Assembly (NCBI GenBank): GCA_036008685.1
Contig: DASYNF010000042.1
Span: forward strand, 9,240 to 73,239
Direction: 5' to 3'
DNA: 64,000 nucleotides
Source: Actinomadura_C sp036008685
GTDB taxonomy: Bacteria > Actinomycetota > Actinomycetes > Streptosporangiales > Streptosporangiaceae
The notes under the pieces are model-generated. The model saw only the letters and a list, made by a program, of their open reading frames with translations, did not search any database and had not been told where the DNA came from. A program made the position numbers and the translations under genes. This document shows positions 25,947-34,043 of this stretch, piece by piece (position 1 is the stretch's first letter; each line of letters starts with the position of its first letter).

Positions 25947-27266
25947 TCAGACCGCCCCGAAGAACTTCTGTGCCTGCTGGACGCCCTCGGCGAGAGCGTC
26001 CACGTCGGCGAGGTCGTTGTAGATGTAGAACGACGCCCGGGTCGTGGCCGGGATGCCGAACCGCCGGGCGATCGGCCACGCGCAGTGGTGTCCCACGCGT
26101 ACCGCGACACCCAGCTCGTCGAGGACCTGGCCCACGTCGTGCGGGTGGATGTCGTCCACGACGAACGAGACCGTGCCGCCCCGGGACTCGGTGCCGGCGG
26201 GACCGATGATCCGGACCCCGTCGATCTTACCGAGCCGTTCCAGCGCGTAGGCGGTCAGCGCCTCCTCGTGCGCGTGCACCCGGTCCATGCCGAGCTCACT
26301 CAGGTAGTCGCACGCCCGGGCGAGCCCCACGGCCTGGGCGGCCATGGGCACACCGGCCTCGAACCGCTGCGGCGGGGGCATGAAGGTCGAGCCCTCCATC
26401 CGCACCACCTCGATCATCGACCCGCCGGTGATGAACGGCGGCATCGCGGCGAGCAGCTCACCACGCCCCCAGAGCACGCCGATGCCGGAGGGACCCAGCA
26501 TCTTGTGCCCGGAGAACGCGAGGAAGTCCACGTCAAGGGCCTCGACGTCGACCGGCTGGTGCGGCACGGACTGTGCGGCGTCGAGCAGGACCAGCGCGCC
26601 GGCTTCATGGGCGCGCCGGGTGATCTCCGCCACCGGCGTCACCGTGCCCAGCACGTTGGACTGGTGCGTCAACGCGACGATCTTCGTACGTTCGTTGATC
26701 AGCGTGTCGATGCCGGCCAGGTCGAGCCGGCCCTCGTCGGTGATCCCGAACCAGCGCAGGGTCGCGCCGGTGCGCTCGCACAGCTGCTGCCAGGGCACCA
26801 GGTTGGCGTGGTGCTCCATCTCGGTGACGAGGACCTCGTCGCCGGGGCCGACCTTGAACCGCGCGGCCTCCGGGCCCGAGGTGGCGGCGTTGCTCATGGC
26901 ATAGGCGACGAGGTTGATGGCCTCGGTGGTGTTCTTGGTGAACACCACCTCGTCCGGAACGGCTCCGATGAACCGTGCGACGGTGGCGCGGGCACCCTCG
27001 TAGGCGTCCGTCGCCTCCTCGGCGAGCAGGTGCGCGCCGCGGTGGACGGCCGCGTTGCGCTTCTCGTAGAACTCCCGCTCCGCGTCCAGCACCTGGCGGG
27101 GCTTCTGCGACGTCGCCCCGGAGTCGAGGTAGATCAGGGGGCGACCGCCGCGGACCGTACGCGACAGGATCGGGAAGTCGGCTTTCAGCCGCTCGGTGTC
27201 GAGAAGCTCCGGCGACCGGCTTTCCTCGTCCGGCCCGACACTGACGTCAACATCCGTGGTGCTCAT
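25947..27266 (-). CDS. sufS: cysteine desulfurase SufS
   Basis: A 439-residue PLP enzyme of the group II (SufS/CsdA) type, which turns L-cysteine into alanine and enzyme-bound persulfide. Motifs: LIYLDSGATSQKP at the start, KNTTEAINLVAYAM, TEMEHHANLVPWQ, PLP lysine in AFSGHKMLGPSGIG, and the catalytic Cys in VRVGHHCAWPIARRFG. It has an acidic ~20-residue N-terminal extension. It supplies sulfur to SufU, encoded directly after it. Confidence 0.96.
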   Translation of the reverse strand: MSTTDVDVSVGPDEESRSPELLDTERLKADFPILSRTVRGGRPLIYLDSGATSQKPRQVLDAEREFYEKRNAAVHRGAHLLAEEATDAYEGARATVARFIGAVPDEVVFTKNTTEAINLVAYAMSNAATSGPEAARFKVGPGDEVLVTEMEHHANLVPWQQLCERTGATLRWFGITDEGRLDLAGIDTLINERTKIVALTHQSNVLGTVTPVAEITRRAHEAGALVLLDAAQSVPHQPVDVEALDVDFLAFSGHKMLGPSGIGVLWGRGELLAAMPPFITGGSMIEVVRMEGSTFMPPPQRFEAGVPMAAQAVGLARACDYLSELGMDRVHAHEEALTAYALERLGKIDGVRIIGPAGTESRGGTVSFVVDDIHPHDVGQVLDELGVAVRVGHHCAWPIARRFGIPATTRASFYIYNDLADVDALAEGVQQAQKFFGAV

Positions 27267-27342
27267 GCTCGCGCTCCCCTCCTCGGTCCTGTCGCGCTTC
27301 CAAACCGTCGCGTCTCCGGGAGATCCGTGCCGACGCGGCAGG

Positions 27343-28110
27343 TCATGCCGTGGCGCCGGACTTCACGAACCTCTCATAACCCTCCGCCTCGAGCTGGTCG
27401 GCCAGCTCGGGGCCGCCTTCTTCGACGATCCGGCCGGCGGCGAAGACGTGCACGTAGTCCGGCTTCACGTAGCGCAGGATCCGCGTGTAGTGGGTGATGA
27501 GCAGGACCCCGGTCTCACCGCCGGAGCGGAACCGGTTCACGCCGTCGGCGACGATCTTCAGCGCGTCGATGTCCAGACCGGAGTCGGTCTCGTCGAGCAC
27601 GGCGAACTTGGGCTTGAGCATCTCCATCTGGAGGATCTCGTGGCGCTTCTTCTCACCGCCGGAGAATCCCTCGTTGAGGTTGCGCTGGGCGAACGCGGGG
27701 TCGATCTGCAGGTCGGCCATGGCGCCGCGCATCTCGCCCGCGAACTCCCGCAGCTTCGGCGCCTCTCCCCGTGCGGCCGTCAGGGCACTGCGCAGGAAGT
27801 TCGACACCGACACGCCGGGCACCTCGACGGGGTACTGCATGGCGAGGAAGACACCGGCGCGGCTGCGCTCGTCGACGGACATCGCGAGGACGTCCTCACC
27901 GTCGAGCGTCACCGATCCGGAGGTCACGTCGTATTTCGGGTGTCCGGCGATCGCGTAGGCGAGGGTGGACTTGCCGGAGCCGTTGGGCCCCATGATCGCG
28001 TGGGTCTCGCCCGACCGGACGGTCAGGTTGACGCCCCGCAGGATCTCCTTGGGCTGGGCGGCACCGTCCTGGACGGACACGTGCAGGTCGCGGATCTCTA
28101 GCGTGGCCAT
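27343..28110 (-). CDS. sufC: Fe-S assembly ATPase SufC
   Basis: A 255-residue ABC-type ATPase that drives SufBCD scaffold assembly: Walker A GPNGSGKSTLAYAIAGHPKY, signature EGFSGGEKKRHEILQM, Walker B FAVLDETDSGLDIDAL. There are no membrane segments. ATG 28110 (MATLEIRDLHV) matches the family N-terminus; the in-frame extension upstream is not conserved. 20 nt separate it from the Rieske gene. Confidence 0.96.
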   Translation of the reverse strand: MATLEIRDLHVSVQDGAAQPKEILRGVNLTVRSGETHAIMGPNGSGKSTLAYAIAGHPKYDVTSGSVTLDGEDVLAMSVDERSRAGVFLAMQYPVEVPGVSVSNFLRSALTAARGEAPKLREFAGEMRGAMADLQIDPAFAQRNLNEGFSGGEKKRHEILQMEMLKPKFAVLDETDSGLDIDALKIVADGVNRFRSGGETGVLLITHYTRILRYVKPDYVHVFAAGRIVEEGGPELADQLEAEGYERFVKSGATA

Positions 28111-28130
28111 ATCTATGTCAGGGCTCTCTA

Positions 28131-28469
28131 TCAGTCGTCGGCGCCGAGCGATACGTAGACGTCGCCGTCCTCGACCTTCACTCGGTAGGTGGGAACCGGC
28201 CTGGTGGCCGGCGGGTTCGTGGGCTTGCCGGTGCGCAGGTCGAAGCAGGACCCGTGCAGCCAGCACTCGATGGTGTGGTTGTAGACCTCGCCCTCCGACA
28301 GCGCGACCTCGGCGTGCGAGCAGACGTCGCGCAGCGCGAAGACCTCGGGCGTGCCGTCGGAGTCGACGCGGATCACCGCCACCGGCGTGTCGTCGATCTC
28401 CACCGACAGGGCACCGTCGGCCGGCACCTCATCGAGGGAGCACACCTTGACGAAGCCGGCCGGGCTCAT
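28131..28469 (-). CDS. Rieske-type [2Fe-2S] ferredoxin in the suf operon
   Basis: A 112-residue soluble Rieske protein: cluster ligands in DVCSHAEVALSEG (C-x-H) and ECWLHGSCFDLRTGKP (C-x-x-H). The bacterial non-haem dioxygenase ferredoxin fold is complete. It is encoded between sufD and sufC in many actinobacteria, so it probably delivers electrons to cluster assembly; this is inference from position. Its start overlaps the sufD stop by 4 nt. Confidence 0.94.
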   Translation of the reverse strand: MSPAGFVKVCSLDEVPADGALSVEIDDTPVAVIRVDSDGTPEVFALRDVCSHAEVALSEGEVYNHTIECWLHGSCFDLRTGKPTNPPATRPVPTYRVKVEDGDVYVSLGADD

Positions 28470-29590
28470 CGGTCCAGCTCCGCTTCGATCGCGGCCTCGA
28501 CCTGCTCGCGGATCTCCGGCACCACGATCCGCTCGACCAGCTGGCCCAGGTAACCGCGGACGACCATGCGCCGCGCGGTGTCGTAGGGGATGCCCCGCGC
28601 CTGCAGATAGAACAGGTGCTGGTCGTCGAGCCGGCCGCTGGCGCTGGCGTGCCCGGCGCCCTGGACCTCACCGGTGAGGATCTCCAGGTTGGGCACGGAG
28701 TCGACCCTGGTGCCGTCGGTCAGCACGAGGTTGCGGTTGAGTTCGTAGGTGTCGGTGCCCTCGGCCTCGGCCCTGATGATGACGTCGCCGATCCAGACGG
28801 CATGGGCGTCCTCACCCTGCAGCGCGCCGCGGTAGTCCACCCGGCTGCGGCAGTTCGGCACCGTGTGGTCGACGAGGAGCCGGTGCTCGAGGTGCTGTCC
28901 CGGGTCGGCGAAGTAGACGCCGTAGAGCTCCGCGTCGCCGCCGGGTCCGTCGTAGCTCACCGTGGGAGCGATCCGGACCACGTCACCGCCGAGGCTCACC
29001 ACGAAGCCGGTGAACCTCGCGTCCTTGGCCAGCCGCGCGTGCTGGTGGGACAGGTGCACGGTGTCGTCGGCCCAGTCCTGCAGGCTGATCACCGACAGCG
29101 AGGCGCCGTCGCCGACCACGAACTCGATGTTGTCGGCGTAGGTGGCCGAGCCCTCATGGTGGATCACGACCGTCGCCTCGGCGAGCGGCTCCACCACGAT
29201 GACCGTGTGCCCGTAGGCGGCGCCTTCGGCGCCGAGCCCCTTGACCTCGATGGAGATGTGCTGGGTGAGCACGGCCTCCTTGGGGACCGTGATGACGACC
29301 GCTTCGTGGAAGGAGCCGTAGGCCTGAGCGCTGACCCGGTCCGTCGGCACGTAGGAACGCCCGACCCGGGCGTCCTCGCGGCCGACGCGCTCGACCGTGA
29401 CGCCCTCGGGCGCCGACACCCGGGTGTCGATCTTGCCCTCGGCGCCTTCGATCCCCTTGTGCAGACCCCGCAGGCGGCGCAGCGGGGTGAACCGCCACTC
29501 CTCCTCACGGCCGGTCGGCACCGCGAAGTCGGCGACGTCGTGGGACCCCTTCTCGTGCAATGTCGAGAGCGGCTTTGTGTCCAGCCCCAT
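28466..29590 (-). CDS. sufD: Fe-S assembly protein SufD
   Basis: A 374-residue SufD, the non-catalytic partner of SufB in the SufBC2D scaffold: GREEEWRFTPLRRLRGL at the N-terminus and in the C-terminal beta-helix GEVQGAGHASASGRLDDQHL, with YLQARGIPYDTARRMVVRGY. The His in GAGHASASGRLDDQHLF corresponds to the cluster-binding region. It overlaps sufB (TGATG) and the Rieske gene (4 nt), which indicates tight translational coupling. Confidence 0.95.
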   Translation of the reverse strand: MGLDTKPLSTLHEKGSHDVADFAVPTGREEEWRFTPLRRLRGLHKGIEGAEGKIDTRVSAPEGVTVERVGREDARVGRSYVPTDRVSAQAYGSFHEAVVITVPKEAVLTQHISIEVKGLGAEGAAYGHTVIVVEPLAEATVVIHHEGSATYADNIEFVVGDGASLSVISLQDWADDTVHLSHQHARLAKDARFTGFVVSLGGDVVRIAPTVSYDGPGGDAELYGVYFADPGQHLEHRLLVDHTVPNCRSRVDYRGALQGEDAHAVWIGDVIIRAEAEGTDTYELNRNLVLTDGTRVDSVPNLEILTGEVQGAGHASASGRLDDQHLFYLQARGIPYDTARRMVVRGYLGQLVERIVVPEIREQVEAAIEAELDR

Positions 29591-31002
29591 CAGCCGACGG
29601 CTCCTTCCATCTGCAGCTCGATGAGCCGGTTGAGCTCGAGCGCGTATTCCATCGGCAGCTCACGGGCGATGGGCTCGACGAACCCGCGCACGATCATGGC
29701 CATCGCCTCGTCCTCGGTGAGGCCGCGGCTCATCAGGTAGAACAGCTGGTTCTCCGAGACCTTGGAGACGGTCGCCTCGTGGCCCATCTCCACGTCGTCC
29801 TCGCGGACGTCGACGTAGGGGTAGGTGTCGGAGCGGCTGATCTGGTCGATCAGCAGCGCGTCGCACTTGACCGTGGACTTGGAGTGCTCCGCACCCTCCT
29901 GGATCTGCACGAGGCCCCGGTAAGAGGTGCGGCCGCCGCCGCGCGCCACCGACTTGGAGACGATGGTGCTGGAGGTGTTGGGGGCGGCGTGGACCATCTT
30001 GGCCCCGGCGTCCTGGTGCTGGCCCTCACCGGCGAAGGCGATCGACAGCGTCTCGCCCTTGGCGTGCTCGCCCAGCAGGTAGACGGCCGGGTACTTCATC
30101 GTGACCTTGGAGCCGATGTTGCCGTCGACCCACTCCATGGTGGCGCCCTCGTAGGCCACGGCGCGCTTGGTCACCAGGTTGTAGACGTTGTTCGACCAGT
30201 TCTGGATGGTCGTGTAACGGCAGCGGGCGTCCTTCTTCACGATGATCTCGACGACCGCGGAGTGCAGGGAGTCGGACTTGTAGATCGGCGCCGTGCAACC
30301 CTCGACGTAGTGGACGTTGGCGCCCTCGTCGACGATGATCAGCGTGCGCTCGAACTGGCCCATGTTCTCGGTGTTGATCCGGAAGTAGGCCTGCAGCGGG
30401 ATCTCGACGTTCACGCCCGGCGGCACGTAGATGAAGGAGCCGCCCGACCAGACCGCGGAGTTGAGAGAGGCGAACTTGTTGTCGCCGACCGGGATCACCG
30501 AGCCGAAGTACTCCTGGAAGATCTCGGGGTGCTCACGCAGCGCGGTGTCGGTGTCGAGGAAGATGACACCCTTCTCCTCGAGGTCTTCACGGATCTTGTG
30601 GTAGACCACCTCGGACTCGTACTGGGCGGCGACACCGGCGACGAGTCGCTGCTTCTCGGCCTCGGGGATGCCCAGCCTGTCGTAGGTGTTCTTGATGTCC
30701 TCTGGGAGGTCCTCCCAGGACTCGGCCTGCTTCTCGGTCGAGCGGACGAAGTATTTGATGTTGTCGAAGTCGATGCCCGACAGGTCCGATCCCCACGAGG
30801 GCATCGGCTTCTTGCCGAAGAGCCGCAGCCCCTTGAGGCGGAGGTCGAGCATCCAGTCCGGCTCGCCCTTCTTGGCCGAGATATCACGGACCACCTCAGG
30901 GTTCAGGCCACGGCGCGCGGAAGCGCCGGCCGTGTCCGAGTCGGCCCAGCCGAACTTGTAGTTGCCTAGCCCTTCCAACTCAGGGTGGGCTGCAGTAGTC
31001 AT
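29590..31002 (-). CDS. sufB: Fe-S assembly scaffold SufB
   Basis: A 470-residue SufB: KKGEPDWMLDLRLKGL, GSFIYVPPGVNVEIPLQAYF, EGCTAPIYKSDSLHSAVVEI and RCRYTTIQNWSNNVYNLVTK. The Cys in KDARCRYTT and the C-terminal EHSKSTVKCDALLID region take part in cluster assembly in homologues. The ATG overlaps the sufR stop as ATGA, so the repressor and the scaffold are co-translated. First structural gene of the operon. Confidence 0.96.
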   Translation of the reverse strand: MTTAAHPELEGLGNYKFGWADSDTAGASARRGLNPEVVRDISAKKGEPDWMLDLRLKGLRLFGKKPMPSWGSDLSGIDFDNIKYFVRSTEKQAESWEDLPEDIKNTYDRLGIPEAEKQRLVAGVAAQYESEVVYHKIREDLEEKGVIFLDTDTALREHPEIFQEYFGSVIPVGDNKFASLNSAVWSGGSFIYVPPGVNVEIPLQAYFRINTENMGQFERTLIIVDEGANVHYVEGCTAPIYKSDSLHSAVVEIIVKKDARCRYTTIQNWSNNVYNLVTKRAVAYEGATMEWVDGNIGSKVTMKYPAVYLLGEHAKGETLSIAFAGEGQHQDAGAKMVHAAPNTSSTIVSKSVARGGGRTSYRGLVQIQEGAEHSKSTVKCDALLIDQISRSDTYPYVDVREDDVEMGHEATVSKVSENQLFYLMSRGLTEDEAMAMIVRGFVEPIARELPMEYALELNRLIELQMEGAVG

Positions 31003-31775
31003 AGGGAGATCCTCCCGGACTCCTCGTTAGCGGACGTCTGATCGTCCGTGGTGCCCTCGGTGAGGGCCCGCGGGCTGACGTGGGTCGTGCACACGCCGTC
31101 GCCGTGTGCGATGGTGGCCAACCGCTGCACCGGGGTGCCCAGCAACCGGCCGAACGCCTCGGTCTCGGCTTCGCACAGCTGCGGGAACTCCGCCGCCACG
31201 TGCGCGACCGGGCAGTGATGCTGGCAGAGTTGCTCTCCGCCGCCGGAGCGGGGGGCATTGCTGGCGGAGGCCGCGTAGCCGTCTCCGGACAGCGCCTCGG
31301 CGAGCACGCGTACCCGCTGATGCGGCGGGACGTCGCGCACGGCCGACTGCAGGCGCCGTTCGAGGTCGGCGATCTGCCTGCGGGCGAACTCCCCGACGGC
31401 CCGCTCCCCCGCCGTCTCGGCGAGGAACCGCAGAGCGCTCGTCGCCAGGTCATCGTATGCGTGCACGAACGCGTTGCGGCCCGCATCGGTGATGGCGAAG
31501 AGCTTGGCCGGACGGCCCCGGCCACGCTGTGCCTGGGGCCGGGCCCGCCGCACCTCGATCAGGCCCTCGGCGAGGAGGGCGTCGAGGTGGCGGCGGATGG
31601 CCGCCGGAGTGAGTCCCACACGCTGCCCCAGTCCGGAGGCGGTGATGGGACCCTGTTCCAGAACCAACCGCGCCACGCGCGCGCGGGTGTCCCGCTCGCT
31701 GTGGCTGACGGCAGCCGCGGACGCGCCCGCTTGCGGGCTCGTCTGCTGCGTCGTCGGTCGGCTCACGTTTTTCAC
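30999..31775 (-). CDS. sufR: SufR, Fe-S-sensing repressor of the suf operon
   Basis: A ~258-residue ArsR/DeoR-type repressor. The winged helix spans residues ~30-95 (LVLEQGPITASGLGQRVGL, TPAAIRRHLDALLAEGLI), and the C-terminal part has the cysteines that bind a [4Fe-4S] cluster: QLCQHHCPVAHVAAEFPQLC, then GDGVCTTH. With an intact cluster SufR represses suf. The GTG at 31775 lies inside its operator, and a second GTG at 31766 is an equally good start; neither has a clear ribosome site, so the mRNA may be leaderless. It leads the operon sufR-B-D-Rieske-C-S-U-T. Confidence 0.93.
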   Translation of the reverse strand: MKNVSRPTTQQTSPQAGASAAAVSHSERDTRARVARLVLEQGPITASGLGQRVGLTPAAIRRHLDALLAEGLIEVRRARPQAQRGRGRPAKLFAITDAGRNAFVHAYDDLATSALRFLAETAGERAVGEFARRQIADLERRLQSAVRDVPPHQRVRVLAEALSGDGYAASASNAPRSGGGEQLCQHHCPVAHVAAEFPQLCEAETEAFGRLLGTPVQRLATIAHGDGVCTTHVSPRALTEGTTDDQTSANEESGRISL

Positions 31776-31786
31776 AACATCAGTGT
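31772..31786 (-). promoter_or_regulatory. SufR operator, ACACT-N5-TGTGA
   Basis: On the minus strand the sequence is ACACT-GATGT-TGTGA, an exact match to the palindromic SufR site described in Mycobacterium tuberculosis (ACACT-N5-TGTGA). It overlaps the GTG start of sufR, so binding would block initiation of the operon directly. Confidence 0.85.
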
Positions 31787-31835
31787 GGCCTAATTCCTTC
31801 CCCCGGCACAAACGCGGTCCGGTGTTATCTCTCAC

Positions 31836-31854
31836 CCAGGCAAGGCTCACCTAA
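31836..31854 (-). promoter_or_regulatory. DtxR/IdeR-like iron box upstream of sufR
   Basis: The minus strand reads TTAGGTGAGCCTTGCCTGG, matching the 19-bp iron box TTAGGTTAGGCTAACCTAA at 13 positions, with the left half nearly perfect. It lies 50 bp upstream of the SufR operator and just after the universal-stress gene. Iron repression of suf would be sensible, because suf genes are raised under iron limitation in actinobacteria. Confidence 0.5.
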
Positions 31855-31879
31855 CCGGGCCTGACCGGAGCGGCCACGA

Positions 31880-32794
31880 TCACCGGGTGGCTCTCGGGAG
31901 GACGAGCGCCGGGCACGGGACGGCGCGAAGGATCTTCAAGGACATGTCCCCCACGAAAACCCTGTGCAGCGGACCGGCATCGCTGGAGGAGCACACCAGC
32001 AGTTCGCCGGGCGACCAGTCCGTCGTGCCGAGCGCGGCGGCCACATCCGGGCCCTGGACCACCTCGGTCTGCACCTCGTCGTCGGCCAGCGGGCTCCGCT
32101 TGGCGGCCTCCCGGGCCGCCATGGCGAGGTCGCTCCCATAGGAGTCCACCATCCTGCGCAGGTGCTCGGCGGCGAGCCCCGAGGCCTTGCCTTTGGGACC
32201 TCCGCCCAGGGCCACGGTGAGCAGCCGCAGCGGGGCCCCGCAGGCAGCCGCGGCGCGGGCGGCGAACTCCACGGCGGCCGTGCATCCGGGCCGGCGCAGA
32301 TAGGCCACGGTGATCCGGTCGAAGGACTCGACCGCGCGTTCGGCATAGCCGCGCGGAGCCGCCATCACCGGCACCGGTGAGCCGTGCAGCAGCTGGTCGG
32401 CGGTGCTACCCACGGAGATGGCGCCCCGCGGCCCGGTGGGCGCCGAGCCGATCACTATCAGGTCGGCCCTGGTCTTGCCGACCAGACGGGCGAGCCCTCG
32501 GCCGCTCCCCCGGTTGGCCGTCACCACATAGTCCAGTTTGGTGGTCTCGGGGAGGCCGACCTCATGGAAGATCTCCGCCGCCCCGTCGAGCACCGCGCGG
32601 GCCTGACCGTCGAGGTAGGCGTCCCACTCCGCGTCGGCCCTGGTCCCCGTGGCGCCCTCCATCGCCGGCGGCCGTACGGCGGCGACGGTGACCGCACCAC
32701 CGGTCGCGCGTACGACGGCGGCGGCCAGGCCCAGCGCGTCCCGGCCACGCGGGTCCGGCTGGAAACCGGCGAGCAGGTGTGAACCGATCTTCAT
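31880..32794 (-). CDS. universal stress protein, tandem USP domains
   Basis: A 304-residue protein with two UspA folds. The first has an intact ATP-binding loop (DLIVIGSAPTGPRGAISVGS, then TADQLLHGSPVPVMAAP; the G-2x-G-9x-G(S/T) pattern). The second (from ~residue 160; RITVAYLRRPGCTAAVEFAA) ends GDMSLKILRAVPCPALVLP and is less canonical at the nucleotide loop. It probably binds ATP and acts in stress survival. It lies upstream of sufR on the same strand, but the operator and iron box between them suggest separate transcription. Confidence 0.9.
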   Translation of the reverse strand: MKIGSHLLAGFQPDPRGRDALGLAAAVVRATGGAVTVAAVRPPAMEGATGTRADAEWDAYLDGQARAVLDGAAEIFHEVGLPETTKLDYVVTANRGSGRGLARLVGKTRADLIVIGSAPTGPRGAISVGSTADQLLHGSPVPVMAAPRGYAERAVESFDRITVAYLRRPGCTAAVEFAARAAAACGAPLRLLTVALGGGPKGKASGLAAEHLRRMVDSYGSDLAMAAREAAKRSPLADDEVQTEVVQGPDVAAALGTTDWSPGELLVCSSSDAGPLHRVFVGDMSLKILRAVPCPALVLPRATR

Positions 32795-33089
32795 CGCGTT
32801 CGCGGCACGGGGCGCTCCGCCATGGACGGCGGGACGTGGCGCCGCTTCCCCCTCTTGTGGTCAGTGGGGGTTGCGAGCCGGTACGGACGGTAGGCGGGCG
32901 GCCCGGCCCGGAGGCGCTCCCGCACAGGACCACGGCGTTCTTCCAGATCAAGACGCTACACCTGCGCCTATGAAGAACCATGGCCGGTCTTACCGCTTTT
33001 AGCGGACTCAGATGGGCCTTTTACCGATCCCTTCGCGGTCATGGCCGCTCATCGGGAAGGGTAGCTCCGTGGCCACCTCCGGCCGGACC
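32795..33089. other. divergent intergenic region
   Basis: Nearly 300 bp between the USP gene and the ABC unit. No gene is evident. A GGG-N12-CCC element (33014-33031) faintly recalls a DosR box, and CCGCTTTTAGCGG near 32993 is a small dyad. I would not assign either. Confidence 0.4.
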
Positions 33090-33135
33090 TACACTCAAGG
33101 GCATGACACCCCCCGCCCGGCGAGTCGGCCCGTGA
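33090..33135 (+). promoter_or_regulatory. leaderless promoter with a 10-codon leader frame coupled to the ABC gene
   Basis: TACACT (33090-33095) has -10 character and lies 7 nt before ATG 33103, the usual geometry of a leaderless start. That ATG opens MTPPARRVGP, whose TGA (33133-33135) overlaps the GTG of the ABC ATPase (33132) as GTGA. Translation of the ATPase could thus be coupled to a leader peptide. Confidence 0.45.
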
Positions 33136-34043
33136 CCGCGGTCGAGATCGAAGCGCTGATCAAGCGTTACGGCGAGACCGCCGCGCTGGACGGGCTCTCA
33201 CTCACCGCGGAACGTGGCCAGGTGACCGCGCTTCTCGGCCCCAACGGCGCCGGGAAGACCACGACCATCGAGATCTGCGAAGGCTTTCGCGGCGCGGACG
33301 GCGGCGTGGTCCGCGTGCTCGGCCTCGATCCGCGCGCGGACGCCCGGGCTCTCAAGCCCAGAGTCGGCGTCATGCCCCAATCAGGCGGCGTTCCGGGCAC
33401 GGCCCGCGCCGGTGAGTTCCTCCGGCTGATGGGCTCCTTCTACGCACGGCCCATCGACCCGGCCGTACTCATCGATCGGCTGGGGCTGACCGAACACGCG
33501 CGCACGCCGTACCGCCGGCTGTCGGGAGGACAGCAGCAGCGCCTCTCGCTCGCGGCGGCCATCATCGGCCGGCCCGAACTCGTCTTCCTCGACGAACCCA
33601 CCTCCGGCCTGGACCCGCAGGCCCGGCACGCGACCTGGGAGCTGGTCGAGGAACTCCGTACGGCGGGCGTCGCGGTCGTGCTGACCACGCACTACATGGA
33701 GGAGGCCGAGCGCCTCGCCGACCAGGTCTTCATCATCGACCGCGGCCGCGTCGTCGCACACGGCACGCCCCGGGAGCTCACCGGGGCCGAGCGGCAGTTG
33801 CGCTTCCGGGCCCGCCCCGGCATCGGGCTGGACGAGCTCCTCGCCGCACTGCCCGCGGGCAGTGCGGCCAAGGAGTCGCCGGCCGGGCACTACCTCATAG
33901 AGGGGGAGGTGCAGCCGGAACTGCTCGCCACCGTCACCGCGTGGTGCGCCTCGCACGGCGTCATGACCGAGGACCTTCGCATCGAGCGACGCACCCTCGA
34001 GGACGTGTTCCTCGAGCTGACCGGCCGGGAGCTGCGTTCATGA
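33132..34043 (+). CDS. ABC-2 type transporter ATP-binding protein
   Basis: A 303-residue ATPase of the DrrA/CcmA class: Walker A GPNGAGKTTTIEICEGF, RLSGGQQQRLSLAAAIIG, Walker B LVFLDEPTSGLDPQ, H-loop LTTHYMEEAE, and a C-terminal DrrA-like domain (~residues 215-303). It powers the permease encoded next; substrate unknown, with drug or lipid export typical for the class. GTG 33132 fits the family start (TAVEIEALIKRYGET). Its own stop overlaps the permease ATG. Confidence 0.93.
   Translation: MTAVEIEALIKRYGETAALDGLSLTAERGQVTALLGPNGAGKTTTIEICEGFRGADGGVVRVLGLDPRADARALKPRVGVMPQSGGVPGTARAGEFLRLMGSFYARPIDPAVLIDRLGLTEHARTPYRRLSGGQQQRLSLAAAIIGRPELVFLDEPTSGLDPQARHATWELVEELRTAGVAVVLTTHYMEEAERLADQVFIIDRGRVVAHGTPRELTGAERQLRFRARPGIGLDELLAALPAGSAAKESPAGHYLIEGEVQPELLATVTAWCASHGVMTEDLRIERRTLEDVFLELTGRELRS

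Noticed and set aside
33014..33031. DosR-like dyad upstream of the universal stress gene
   Set aside because: Only the outer GGG/CCC match; the core of the DosR consensus does not.
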